From assembly GCA_035353175.1 (NCBI GenBank), contig DAOPZC010000020.1, forward strand, positions 1 through 63,104: a stretch of DNA of 63,104 bases, written 5' to 3'. This document shows, piece by piece, positions 24,539 through 32,410 of this stretch. The notes beneath the pieces are model-generated. The model was not told the DNA's origin. It made no database searches and saw nothing but the letters and a program-made list of their open reading frames with translations. Each line of letters opens with the position of its first letter. Within the stretch, counting starts at the first letter, position 1. Source of the DNA: DAOPZC01 sp035353175 (GTDB lineage Bacteria > Verrucomicrobiota > Kiritimatiellia > RFP12 > UBA1067). The position numbers and the translations under genes were made by a program.

Positions 24539-25210
24539 TCAGCTTTTATGGATGCGGTACCCGACCCCGCGTACCGTCTCGATCAGCGGCGTGTCGGCCT
24601 CGTCGTCGATCTTCTTTCTGAGCCGGCGGATATTCACGTCCACGAGGTTTGTTTCCGGATCGAAGTCGTATCCCCAGACGTGCTCCAACAGCTGGGTGCG
24701 CGTGTAGACGCGGCCCGGCGTGCGCATGAGGCGCTCGAGAAGGCTGAATTCGCGCGCGGTTAAGTCGATCTCGCGCGCGCCGCGATGGACGTGCCGCTGC
24801 AGCAAGTCGACCGTCAGGTCGGCGACCTGCAGGATGCCGAGCGGGGTGTCTTTGGATCGGCGCGTGACCGCGTGAATCCGGGCGATCAGTTCTTCGACAT
24901 AAAAGGGTTTTGTCAGGTAGTCGTCGGCGCCAAGGTTGAGCCCGTCGATCCGTTCGTTGAGTTCGGTGCGGGCGGTCACAAGAATCACGGGCACCGCGTT
25001 TTTGCGCTCGCGCAATGCGCGCAGGATGCTCAGGCCGTCACGCCCCGGCAGCATGATGTCGAGCACGATGGCGTCATACGGACGGGAGGTGGCCAACGTG
25101 AAGGCCTCATCCCCGTTGCCGCTGACTTCCACGTCGAAACCCTGCTCCTCCAGGCCTTGCCGGATGAATCCCGCGATTTTGCGTTCATCTTCAACCACAA
25201 GAATTCTCAT
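24539..25210 (-). CDS. OmpR/PhoB-family response regulator
   Basis: This 223-aa protein has a receiver domain (acidic pair near residues 7-8, phosphoacceptor Asp51 in VLDIMLPGRDG, Lys101 in LTKPF) and an OmpR-type winged helix (about 125-220, with LTAREFSLLERLMRTPG and VNIRRLRKKID). It is the first gene of a unit with the histidine kinase. It is divergent from the Spy-like gene 25435-26091; the inverted repeats in the 224-bp gap are likely binding sites. The closest characterised group by motif is CusR/QseB/TctD. Confidence 0.93.
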   Translation of the reverse strand: MRILVVEDERKIAGFIRQGLEEQGFDVEVSGNGDEAFTLATSRPYDAIVLDIMLPGRDGLSILRALRERKNAVPVILVTARTELNERIDGLNLGADDYLTKPFYVEELIARIHAVTRRSKDTPLGILQVADLTVDLLQRHVHRGAREIDLTAREFSLLERLMRTPGRVYTRTQLLEHVWGYDFDPETNLVDVNIRRLRKKIDDEADTPLIETVRGVGYRIHKS

Positions 25211-25255
25211 GCGGATATGTTAGCGCGGCCGCCGATGCAGATTCCAGCTTTCAAT

Positions 25256-25273
25256 GATGACAGTTTCGTCATC
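25256..25273. promoter_or_regulatory. Inverted repeat GATGAC-N6-GTCATC (candidate operator)
   Basis: The two 6-base arms are exact reverse complements, in the divergent region 46 bp from the response regulator start. A second repeat with a related core (TGACA-N4-TGTCA) lies at 25322-25335. Both are plausible sites for the adjacent OmpR-type regulator. Confidence 0.4.
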
Positions 25274-25321
25274 CGTTCCCCCTGCGGCGCGGCGTCGGAA
25301 CGCGCGCCGCAGTCCGAAGAA

Positions 25322-25335
25322 TGACATGTTTGTCA
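25322..25335. promoter_or_regulatory. Inverted repeat TGACA-N4-TGTCA (candidate operator)
   Basis: This is a perfect dyad with 5-base arms, about 100 bp before the Spy-like gene. A further half-site-like TGTCATG follows at 25354-25360. Confidence 0.4.
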
Positions 25336-25434
25336 CGGAGACGTGTCCTTCCCTGTCATGTCCATGGTGTTTACTTTATCGCGTAACGGACACCCAGAGT
25401 GCCCGATGCGGATCTGGACGAAAGGAGAGCAGGT

Positions 25435-26091
25435 ATGAAGACGAGAAACATGGTCAGAATCATGATCGGTGCCACGCTGATGTGCGGCACGGCGCTTGCG
25501 CAAGCGGAAGGACCGCAGGGCCCGGGGCCTCGCGGTGAAGAGCAGGGATTCCGTCCGGAAGGCGCTTCGCGCGAACGGCCGGAGCGCGAAGCGCGCAGGG
25601 AACACCGCGGGCCGGAAGGCATGGCGCGTCCGCAAATGCCGCGCGGCGGCCCTTGCTGTGGAATGGCGGGTGGCCGTGACGGCTTCCTCAATCCGCAGTG
25701 GCTGCAGGCGGCGGGGGTGACCGACCCGCAACTCGCGGCGCTGAAAAAGGCGGCAGATGAACAGCAGCTCAAGCGGATCGATCTGAACGCGGCCCAAGAA
25801 AAGGCCGAACTGGCGTATGAGCAGCAGATGCGGGATGACTCCGTCGACGAGAAGACGGTGCTCAAACTGGCCGACGCGCTGATTCAGGCGCGCGGCGAAC
25901 GCTTCAAGTTCGAGATCGTCTCGCGTTTGAAAGCGCGCGAGATTCTCGGCGCGGAGGTGCTGAAGAAACTGCGCACCATGGAACCGCCCGAGGGCGGCGG
26001 GCACCCTTGCCAGAGCCCGCGGCCGGAGGATCCGCCCTGCAAGGCGGCGCGGCCCGAAGGCGACCGTCTGCCGGCCGCTGAACAGCGCTAA
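25435..26091 (+). CDS. Exported Spy/CpxP-like protein with Cys/Pro-rich ends
   Basis: This 218-aa protein has a Sec signal (MVRIMIGATLMCGTALAQAEG), a Gly/Arg/Pro/Glu-rich region (about 25-80), a helical core (about 85-180) and a Pro/Cys-rich tail. The core resembles the Spy/CpxP/heavy-metal-resistance helical family in layout, but I do not see a clear LTxxQ motif. Cysteines occur as a CC pair at 74-75 and as single HPC and PPC sites in the tail, suggesting metal binding or disulfides. AAAGGAG precedes the ATG. Being divergent from the two-component genes, it is probably their regulated output. Confidence 0.6.
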   Translation: MKTRNMVRIMIGATLMCGTALAQAEGPQGPGPRGEEQGFRPEGASRERPEREARREHRGPEGMARPQMPRGGPCCGMAGGRDGFLNPQWLQAAGVTDPQLAALKKAADEQQLKRIDLNAAQEKAELAYEQQMRDDSVDEKTVLKLADALIQARGERFKFEIVSRLKAREILGAEVLKKLRTMEPPEGGGHPCQSPRPEDPPCKAARPEGDRLPAAEQR

Positions 26092-26098
26092 CGGACAC

Positions 26099-26130
26099 GC
26101 CGGGTGGTCTCGCCGCAGGGGCCGCCCGGC
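26099..26130. other. Stem-loop between the Spy-like gene and the small ORF
   Basis: GCCGGGTGG (26099-26107) pairs with CCGCCCGGC (26122-26130) with one G-T wobble and a 14-base loop. Only TGTTTG follows, so termination would be weak; it may be an attenuator or an mRNA-stabilising hairpin. Confidence 0.4.
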
Positions 26131-26153
26131 TGTTTGACGAGAGAAGAGAAGTG

Positions 26154-26456
26154 ATGAAAATGATAAAAGCAACCGAGAATGAGATCGAGAAGGCCATCCA
26201 GCTTGCGCGGTTAACCGAGTCCGTGTGCCGCCCCAAGAATTTCGAATCGCGCCATTTTCCCGCGGAGTCGAACGAGGTCGAGTACTTCGACGAGAACGAT
26301 CCGGAGGATCTGCGCAAATTTTACGAGCGAGTGAAAATGCTTTCCTGCGGACTGATGCGCGTGACGTTCGGTTATCAGGCCCTGGTGGAGGAAGTCTGCG
26401 ATCCGAGCAAAGAGGTTTTGGATTGGAGGCCTGGAATAATTGTTGCGAAGACCTGA
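26154..26456 (+). CDS. Hypothetical small protein (100 aa)
   Basis: I do not recognise this protein. It is acidic, soluble-looking and without a signal peptide. It begins with a Lys/Glu-rich helix (IKATENEIEKAIQLARLTE), has a short acidic middle (EYFDENDPEDLRKF) and ends WRPGIIVAKT. The ATG at 26154 is preceded by AGAAGAGAAG; a GTG one codon earlier is possible. It follows the Spy-like gene by 62 bp across a stem-loop. The next gene lies 168 bp downstream. Confidence 0.55.
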   Translation: MKMIKATENEIEKAIQLARLTESVCRPKNFESRHFPAESNEVEYFDENDPEDLRKFYERVKMLSCGLMRVTFGYQALVEEVCDPSKEVLDWRPGIIVAKT

Positions 26457-26491
26457 TCGGCGTCTCTGGCGGCTCCATGATCGCGGATGCC

Positions 26492-26511
26492 GATGCCGCA
26501 GGATGCCGCAG
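26492..26511. repeat. Two tandem copies of GATGCCGCAG
   Basis: An exact 10-bp tandem duplication sits in the 168-bp gap before the secreted GH-like gene. A partial third copy (GATGCC) lies at 26486-26491. Confidence 0.5.
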
Positions 26512-26624
26512 GTTGGACAGCCCTCGCTTGAATGTCCCCGCGCGCTTTGTTAAAATTTTAGCGCGTTAATGTGATTCACCAAGGTGCCGGAAACAGCACC
26601 GTTCTCATTCAAGAGGGGTTAAAC

Positions 26625-28982
26625 ATGTCGAGCCATTCGTTGGGTCGCCAGGTGCGTGGCCTTGTTCCGTTCTGTGTGCTGCTGGCGGTCGTCGCGCCCG
26701 GTCTTGGCGTTGCCGACGAGATTTCTTTGGCTTGCCGCCAGGCCGTTTTGCGGATCAGCGATCAGGCGGTGCCGCTTTCGCTGGTGCTGAAGTCGGACGG
26801 CACCGAATGCCTCAATACGCGTCGGCCGGAACCGCTTGCGGAAATTCAGACGGCGGACGGCGTTTGGCTTGCCGCTGACGCCCTCCGGCAACGGGGCAAC
26901 ACGTTGGTTCTCGGGTTTCGGGGCGCCGATACGGAAGTGTCCTTGGACGTCGAGACGGCCAAGGACTGGATCACGCTGCGCCTCGCCCGCATCGATGGCA
27001 AGCGCCCCAAGGCGGTCCGCTTCGCGGAGCTGAATTCCGCCTTCACCGAAACCGTCGGCAAGCGGCTTAACATCGGGTGGAACAGCGCTCATGCCTTGTG
27101 CGTCATGGCGGCGTCGCCGCTCACCGACACGCAGGTCGCGGGCAAGGCCTTGGTCAGTCTCGAAGAGACCGTCGAAGCGATCCGCCGCGGCGAAGGCGGG
27201 GTGATCCCGCAGGTCCGGCTGACCGCTTCGGTCCAGGATTCGCCCGGCCCCCGGATGGAAGGCGCTTCCGCCGCGATCATCGCCTGCCGGACCGCGGACT
27301 TCAAACGCATGGCGCGCGAGGTCGCCCACGACTATGGCCTGCTGACCAACGAGACGGCGGACGGAACTTCGGTCAAGGATTCTGAATTGGCGCGCGGGTC
27401 TTATCTGTTTGTCAGCGCGGGCCTGGGCGATGCCGACCGGTTGATCCGCTTGTGTCAGGAGTCCGGCATCCGTCACGTGTTGCTGAATTCGGGCGCTTGG
27501 TGTTCGTCCGTCGGACACTATGCCATCAACGCCCGGAATTTTCCGAGGGGCATCGAGGACCTCAAAGCCTTTGTGGCGCGGCTCAAGGCCGCGGGCATTA
27601 CGACAGGCATGCATTGCTTCGGCTCGAAAGTCAGCAAAACGGACGCCTATGTCGCGCCGGTTCCGGACAAGCGTTTCTGGCGGCAATTCGAAGGCGTGTT
27701 GGCCGCAGGCGTCGACGCCCAGCAGACGACGATCAAGGCCGGATCGAGTCTGGCGGATTGGCCGGGCAGTCCCCAAGTCGCCAAGGCCTATTGGGAGGGC
27801 GGCGCAGAGAAACACCGCGAGGTCGTGATCGACAACGAGATCATCCGCTATAAGGAAATCGGCCCCGAAGGCGTGTGGGATTCCTTTATGGGCTGTGAGC
27901 GCGGGGCCTGGAAGACCGTCGCGGCCGCGCACGGTGCGAACACGCCGGTCTGGCACTATGGCGTGGACGGGTGCATCGACGGGTATATTGTCGACCAGGA
28001 GACCACGCTCCCCGGCGAGATGCATGCGCGGTTGGCCGAGATCTTCAACGCCTGCGGCTTCGGCATGGTCTATTTCGATGGGGGCGAGGACGTCGACCGC
28101 CGCCGTTTCGACTATTATGTCAGCGCGTTCCAGACGAGCGCGATGCGGCGCTTCAACCGGCCGGTGCTCCACATGGGCACGATCATGACGCATCGGCTCT
28201 GGCACTCGTTCGCGCGCAGTTCGACGGTGGACACCTATCTGAACACCCTGAGCGGCGCGATCCTTGCGGGACAGCCGCCTGCGAAATGGCCGACCGTGAA
28301 GCAGCACATCGACACCAGCGTGGCTTACATGCTCAGCCTCCGCGGGGACATGATGCCCGGCGAGTTGGGCTGGTTCGGCGTGTGGCCTCGCCAGCAGCGT
28401 CACGGTCGCGAGGTCGAGGGACTCCAGCTCGACGAGATGGAATATCTGCTCTGCCGCTCCGTCGCTTTTGACTGCCCGATCTCGCTCCAAACCGGTTTCG
28501 GCGAGCTTGACAAGCATCCGCTTGCCCCCGAGATTCTGCGCCTCTGCAAGGCGTACGAGACCGCCCGCCTCGCGCGCCAATTCTCCGAGGCGACCCGGGC
28601 GCCGATGCGCGAGCCGGGCAAGGATTTCACCCTGTTGCAACGGCAGGGGCATGCGCCTGTTCTTGTGGCGGTCCATCCCGTGGCGTGCGGCAACAGTCGG
28701 GATGCCCGCGCGATGGTGGGATCTTTTGAAGGCGGATCGGTCGCGACGTTCTGGAGTGCCGCCGGCAAGGCGAACATCACGCTTGACCTCTCGCCCTTTG
28801 TCGCGCGTGTGGCGGACTTTGACGACCAGCGGGTGGTGGCGATGAAAAGCGCGGATGAAAAACTGGTGCTGCCGGTCACGTCCCGCCGGCTGACGCTGCT
28901 GTGTCCCACCCTCGATGCCGCAACGCTGGAACAAAAGATCAAAAATTCGCTGTGCACGACGGCGGCCTCGGTTTATAAGTAA
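26625..28982 (+). CDS. Secreted putative glycoside hydrolase-like protein (family not identified)
   Basis: This 785-aa protein has a signal peptide (hydrophobic LVPFCVLLAVVAPGLGVAD, cleavage probably after VA) and so acts outside the cytoplasm. The N-terminal 230 residues look beta-rich. A central region (about 260-600) reads like a TIM barrel: GIRHVLLNSGAW, AAGITTGMHCFG, GCIDGYIVD, GFGMVYFDGGEDVD and GELGWFGVW. The pair Asp-Gly-Gly-Glu-Asp in YFDGGEDVD is a plausible catalytic site. The C-terminal part is again beta-like (about 690-785). AAGAGGGG precedes the ATG at 26625. I cannot place it in a named CAZy family; clan GH-D-type or unclassified are possibilities. Confidence 0.55.
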   Translation: MSSHSLGRQVRGLVPFCVLLAVVAPGLGVADEISLACRQAVLRISDQAVPLSLVLKSDGTECLNTRRPEPLAEIQTADGVWLAADALRQRGNTLVLGFRGADTEVSLDVETAKDWITLRLARIDGKRPKAVRFAELNSAFTETVGKRLNIGWNSAHALCVMAASPLTDTQVAGKALVSLEETVEAIRRGEGGVIPQVRLTASVQDSPGPRMEGASAAIIACRTADFKRMAREVAHDYGLLTNETADGTSVKDSELARGSYLFVSAGLGDADRLIRLCQESGIRHVLLNSGAWCSSVGHYAINARNFPRGIEDLKAFVARLKAAGITTGMHCFGSKVSKTDAYVAPVPDKRFWRQFEGVLAAGVDAQQTTIKAGSSLADWPGSPQVAKAYWEGGAEKHREVVIDNEIIRYKEIGPEGVWDSFMGCERGAWKTVAAAHGANTPVWHYGVDGCIDGYIVDQETTLPGEMHARLAEIFNACGFGMVYFDGGEDVDRRRFDYYVSAFQTSAMRRFNRPVLHMGTIMTHRLWHSFARSSTVDTYLNTLSGAILAGQPPAKWPTVKQHIDTSVAYMLSLRGDMMPGELGWFGVWPRQQRHGREVEGLQLDEMEYLLCRSVAFDCPISLQTGFGELDKHPLAPEILRLCKAYETARLARQFSEATRAPMREPGKDFTLLQRQGHAPVLVAVHPVACGNSRDARAMVGSFEGGSVATFWSAAGKANITLDLSPFVARVADFDDQRVVAMKSADEKLVLPVTSRRLTLLCPTLDAATLEQKIKNSLCTTAASVYK

Positions 28983-28990
28983 TCGCGTCC

Positions 28991-29695
28991 ATGGCAAAAG
29001 CGAAAAAAAAACAGGAGAAGCGCGCCGCGGCGGGACCGGATTCGATTCGGGCCGGCATCGGGGATAAAGCCGTGTCGGCGCCCTCGTGCCCGGCGGATCG
29101 GACGTTCCCCTCGGCAGAAGAGTTAACCGTGGGGACGGTTGGCGTTTCCGCTGAGCAGGGAGGGGACGCTCCTCCAGAAACGGACGGGGGGGCGCCGCAT
29201 CCGGCCGTTCCGATGGCCTCTGTCTTTCCCCAAAGCCGTTGGCGCCGGTGGCTGCCGGATCTGGCCAAGTTCGCGCTGGCCTGGGCCGTCATCGGGGTCG
29301 CGGCGGCTATCTGGTATAAGCCGCCGCTGATCCGAGCCGATTTTCCGTTTGTTTCTTACGCGTTCCAAGGACAGACGGCAAACGATGCCGCGCTTTATCG
29401 TCCCTTGGCCATGCCCACCCGTTACTACATCGCGTTGCCCCGCAAACTGGCCGGGCGTTACGAGTGGTTCGCCGTGGACCGCCGGCGTGAGGTTGCCGCG
29501 CTGACGGAGGCACCTCGGCACCGCTTTCTGGGACGGCATGCGATCAAACGGAGTGATCCGATGGGACTCGATCTCGAGTTCCGCAAGCTCGACGGCTCCG
29601 AGTGGCAGATCCATTTTTTTGAGGACTCGATCGTGTTCTCGAACGCCCTGCTGACGGTGAGGATGGACACGAAGGAACACGTCTCCCGGCAATAG
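28991..29695 (+). CDS. Hypothetical single-span membrane protein
   Basis: I do not recognise this 234-aa protein. It has a basic start (MAKAKKKQEKR), a low-complexity Pro/Gly/Ala-rich region to about residue 85, one hydrophobic segment (FALAWAVIGVAAAIWY, about 93-108) and a 125-residue domain after it that is probably periplasmic. That domain has strand-like stretches (RYYIALPRKLAGRYEWFAVD, WQIHFFEDSIVFSNALLTVRM). It starts 8 bp after the GH-like gene and is likely cotranscribed. Confidence 0.6.
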   Translation: MAKAKKKQEKRAAAGPDSIRAGIGDKAVSAPSCPADRTFPSAEELTVGTVGVSAEQGGDAPPETDGGAPHPAVPMASVFPQSRWRRWLPDLAKFALAWAVIGVAAAIWYKPPLIRADFPFVSYAFQGQTANDAALYRPLAMPTRYYIALPRKLAGRYEWFAVDRRREVAALTEAPRHRFLGRHAIKRSDPMGLDLEFRKLDGSEWQIHFFEDSIVFSNALLTVRMDTKEHVSRQ

Positions 29696-29765
29696 GGCGG
29701 CCTTTTCCTCGCGGTAACGGCCGGAGCCGGGAACAGGGGCGGTGTGTTCAGGGAAAGGGGGGCGC

Positions 29766-30620
29766 ATGCGGTTTCTCAGTGTCGGACTTGTGAGGGTTCT
29801 TTCTGCCGGACTGCTTCTGGGCGGTCTGCCGGCCTCTGCGTTCAAGGTGTATGTTTTCGCGGATATGGAGGGGGCCAGCGGGATCACCGACAGCGGGCAG
29901 ACGCTGTCCGCCGGGGCCCGTTACGATGAGGGTCAGCGGCTGATGGCCGGAGACATGAACGCGTGTGTGGCGGGCTGCTTCGAGGCGGGCGCAACCGAGG
30001 TCGTGGTCCGCGACGGGCATTCCAGCGGCACGAACGTGGATCCGTCGGTCATCGATCCGAGAGCGAAACTGATCCAGGGGCCGACGCCAGGGGTGCGGTT
30101 CAAGGGGCTGGAAGGGAGCGAGGCGGTCATCCTCTTGGGGTATCACGCGAAAGCGCGGACGGACGGCGCATTGCTGGCGCACTCCTATTCATCGTCCTCG
30201 ATACAGGGGCTGTGGCTCAACGGACGCGAGGTGGGGGAAATCGGTGTGGACGCCGCGATCGCGGCGGAACACAACATCCCGGTCGTGTTGGTTTCAGGAG
30301 ATGACAAGGCGGTCGCGGAGGCGCGGGAATGGATTCCGGGCGTGTTCACCTGCGCGACGAAGAAAGGCACGGGGCCGCAGAGCGCGCAATTGGTGCCGGT
30401 GGAGGAGGCGCGACGCTTGATCCGCGAGCGGACTGCGGCGGCATTGCATTCGCGCAAAGAGCTCAGTCCGATCAAGCTGAAGTATCCGGCCACTCTGCGC
30501 TGGGAGTATTTGCCTAAAGGGTCTTTGCGCACGTATGATCCTGCCTTCGAACCGGTCGCCCATCCGCGGACGGTGGAAAAGACCGGCGATTCGGTCGAGA
30601 ACCTGTTTTTGCAGAAATGA
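29766..30620 (+). CDS. Secreted M55 family D-aminopeptidase (DppA-like)
   Basis: This 284-aa protein carries an N-terminal signal peptide (VGLVRVLSAGLLLGGLPASA) in front of an M55 zinc peptidase domain. All five expected metal ligands are present: Asp33 and Glu35 (FADMEGASG), His85 (RDGHSSG), His127 (LGYHAKA) and Glu158 (EVGEIG). Spacing from Asp33 equals that of Bacillus DppA for Glu35, His85 and Glu158, and is within two residues for His127. DppA cleaves D-Ala-containing dipeptides, so a role in trimming peptidoglycan peptides outside the cytoplasm is likely. The Bacillus enzyme has no signal peptide. The ATG follows GGGGGGC, and the stop overlaps the next gene as ATGA. Confidence 0.85.
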   Translation: MRFLSVGLVRVLSAGLLLGGLPASAFKVYVFADMEGASGITDSGQTLSAGARYDEGQRLMAGDMNACVAGCFEAGATEVVVRDGHSSGTNVDPSVIDPRAKLIQGPTPGVRFKGLEGSEAVILLGYHAKARTDGALLAHSYSSSSIQGLWLNGREVGEIGVDAAIAAEHNIPVVLVSGDDKAVAEAREWIPGVFTCATKKGTGPQSAQLVPVEEARRLIRERTAAALHSRKELSPIKLKYPATLRWEYLPKGSLRTYDPAFEPVAHPRTVEKTGDSVENLFLQK

Positions 30621-32341
30621 CGGGCGTGAGTGTGATCAGACAGAACAGAATTGTGACGGCCTGCCGTGTCTGGGTGTGGTTCTGCCTGCTGTCGGCGGGT
30701 GCGGGGGGCGCTTTTGCCCGGCCGGGCGGAGCGGAGCTCACGGTCCGCGTTTTGCCGCAGGCCCTCTCCACGAATGTCGCGCCGTTGCGGCTGGGACTGC
30801 AGGCCGGCCTGCTGGAGGGGCCGGGCAATCCGTTCCGCGCCGAATGCTTTTTAGAGGAGAGTGCCGGGGCGGAAGGGCGCGTCTCCGTCGCGGTTGTGTC
30901 CGATCCCGAAACGGGATGCCGACGGTTCCGCGTCGCGAACGAGGGCGAGTCGCCGCACGGGATTGCGCTGGTCACGCGGACGCTGCGGCGCAACGTGGCG
31001 CATACGGTCCGCGTGAGTTGCCGCCACGTAAAGGGCCGGGGTTCGCTGCGTTTCGTGTTCGCGCCGGTCGCGGCCCCCCCCGAAGAGGCGACGGAGAAGC
31101 GCGTGTCTGTGAATGGCGGCGAGTGGGTTGAGAAAGCCTTTGCCGTGACTCCGCACAAGGACGGGGAGTACCGGTGTGTCTTTGCGGTCGAGCCGGGCAG
31201 CGTGATGGAGTTCAGCGCGTTTTCGCTGGTGCCGGACGATGCGGAAGGCGGGTGGGATCATCAGGTGCTGGAAGCGCTGCGGGCGGTGAGCCCGGGGTCG
31301 GTGAGGTGGCCGGTGGTGCGGGGACTCGGGTTTTACAACTGGTATGACGGCATCGGGCCGCGGACGGCGCGCCGCGCGGTCTCGCCGACCGGGCGGGCGG
31401 AAGACGGGCACGATTTCGGCACGGTCGAATTCGTCGGCTTCTGCCGGCGGCTTGACGCCGAGCCGATCATGCGGGTGACGGTCTTTCAGCCGGGAATGAA
31501 GGATGAGCGCGTTCCCGACACTGCAGCCGGGACTCAGCTTGCGGCGGACTGGGTGGCCTATTGCAACGCGACGGGCCGGCATCCGTTGGCGATGTTAAGG
31601 TCGCGGCATGGCCAGGCGTCGCCGCTGGGCGTGAAACGCTGGGAACTCGTGACGGCAGAGGGCGGCGCTCCTGATGCGGCGGTTTGTCGGGCTTACGCCG
31701 CCGCGATGCGGGCGGAGGATCCTGACGTCGACGTGCGCGCCGCGCCGGGGCTCTTGTCCGGGCCGGAAGACCGGTACGTGGCGCAGGTGATGCGGCGCCT
31801 GACGGAAAGCGGGCTGGCGGACCGCCGCTACTACGGCGAGTGGTATGCGGCGCTGGGCTTGGCCTACGCGGCGATCGGCCGGTTGGGGCGGGGGGAAGGG
31901 GGCGACGTCTGCACGGCGTTATATCCCGAACAGATCCTGTACCGCGTGCCGTACGCGAGGAACATGCTGACCGAGGCAGGGCTGCTGCTGGCGCTGTTCA
32001 ACCGGTTCCCTGCACGCGTGCCGCTGGCGACGGAGGGAGCCCCGGCGGAGCCGGAGTCGATGATCCGCGTGCAGGCGTCGTGGACGGGAGACGATTCGAC
32101 GCTCGTGATTTTCGTCTATAACTCGGGCACGGAGTCCCGGACGGTGAGACTCGTTCTGGCGGATTTGAAGCGGAACTTCGGCTTCTGGATCGCGGACCAG
32201 CTGACGGCGGACATCACGGCCAGGCGGACGGCTCAAACGGTCCCGATCAACCGCATACAGAAAGCGGGCGCGGCGATCTCGCAGGTGATCCTGTGCGAGG
32301 CCGCCCCCTCGTCCTTCACGCGGGTGCTCGTGAAGGAATGA
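30617..32341 (+). CDS. Secreted GH51-like (alpha-L-arabinofuranosidase-like) protein, catalytic motif altered
   Basis: This 574-aa protein has a signal segment (VWVWFCLLSAGAGGAFA) and GH51-like landmarks: VRWPVVRGLGFYNWYDGIGPR (about 229-249), DFGTVEFVGFCRRLDAEP (267-283) and DWVAYCN (311-317). In GH51 enzymes the acid/base Glu lies in W-E-x-G-N-E; here the segment is WELVTAE, so Ala347 occupies the canonical position and Glu348 is one residue late. The nucleophile region is probably GEWYA with Glu408. A C-terminal beta domain (about 470-574) fits the GH51 C-terminal sandwich. It may be inactive, or may act differently. It overlaps the M55 gene by ATGA and is the last gene before the terminator. 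Confidence 0.6.
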   Translation: MTGVSVIRQNRIVTACRVWVWFCLLSAGAGGAFARPGGAELTVRVLPQALSTNVAPLRLGLQAGLLEGPGNPFRAECFLEESAGAEGRVSVAVVSDPETGCRRFRVANEGESPHGIALVTRTLRRNVAHTVRVSCRHVKGRGSLRFVFAPVAAPPEEATEKRVSVNGGEWVEKAFAVTPHKDGEYRCVFAVEPGSVMEFSAFSLVPDDAEGGWDHQVLEALRAVSPGSVRWPVVRGLGFYNWYDGIGPRTARRAVSPTGRAEDGHDFGTVEFVGFCRRLDAEPIMRVTVFQPGMKDERVPDTAAGTQLAADWVAYCNATGRHPLAMLRSRHGQASPLGVKRWELVTAEGGAPDAAVCRAYAAAMRAEDPDVDVRAAPGLLSGPEDRYVAQVMRRLTESGLADRRYYGEWYAALGLAYAAIGRLGRGEGGDVCTALYPEQILYRVPYARNMLTEAGLLLALFNRFPARVPLATEGAPAEPESMIRVQASWTGDDSTLVIFVYNSGTESRTVRLVLADLKRNFGFWIADQLTADITARRTAQTVPINRIQKAGAAISQVILCEAAPSSFTRVLVKE

Positions 32342-32350
32342 ACGGGCTCA

Positions 32351-32390
32351 AAAAAAAGGACCCCGGCGGTCAGGCCGGGGTCCTTTTTTT
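32351..32390. terminator. Strong bidirectional intrinsic terminator
   Basis: The stem GGACCCCGGC (32358-32367) pairs perfectly with GCCGGGGTCC (32374-32383) around a 6-base loop, flanked by A7 on the left and T7 on the right. It therefore works on both strands, ending the GH-like operon (stop at 32341) and the convergent glutamate dehydrogenase gene (stop at 32411). Confidence 0.95.
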
Positions 32391-32410
32391 GCTTGAGCGT
32401 CGTCGGCCGA

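Noticed and set aside
26541..26565. CGCGCT-N13-AGCGCG inverted repeat as terminator or operator before the GH-like gene
   Set aside because: The loop is long, no T-run follows, and the arms are short. It is too weak to call.
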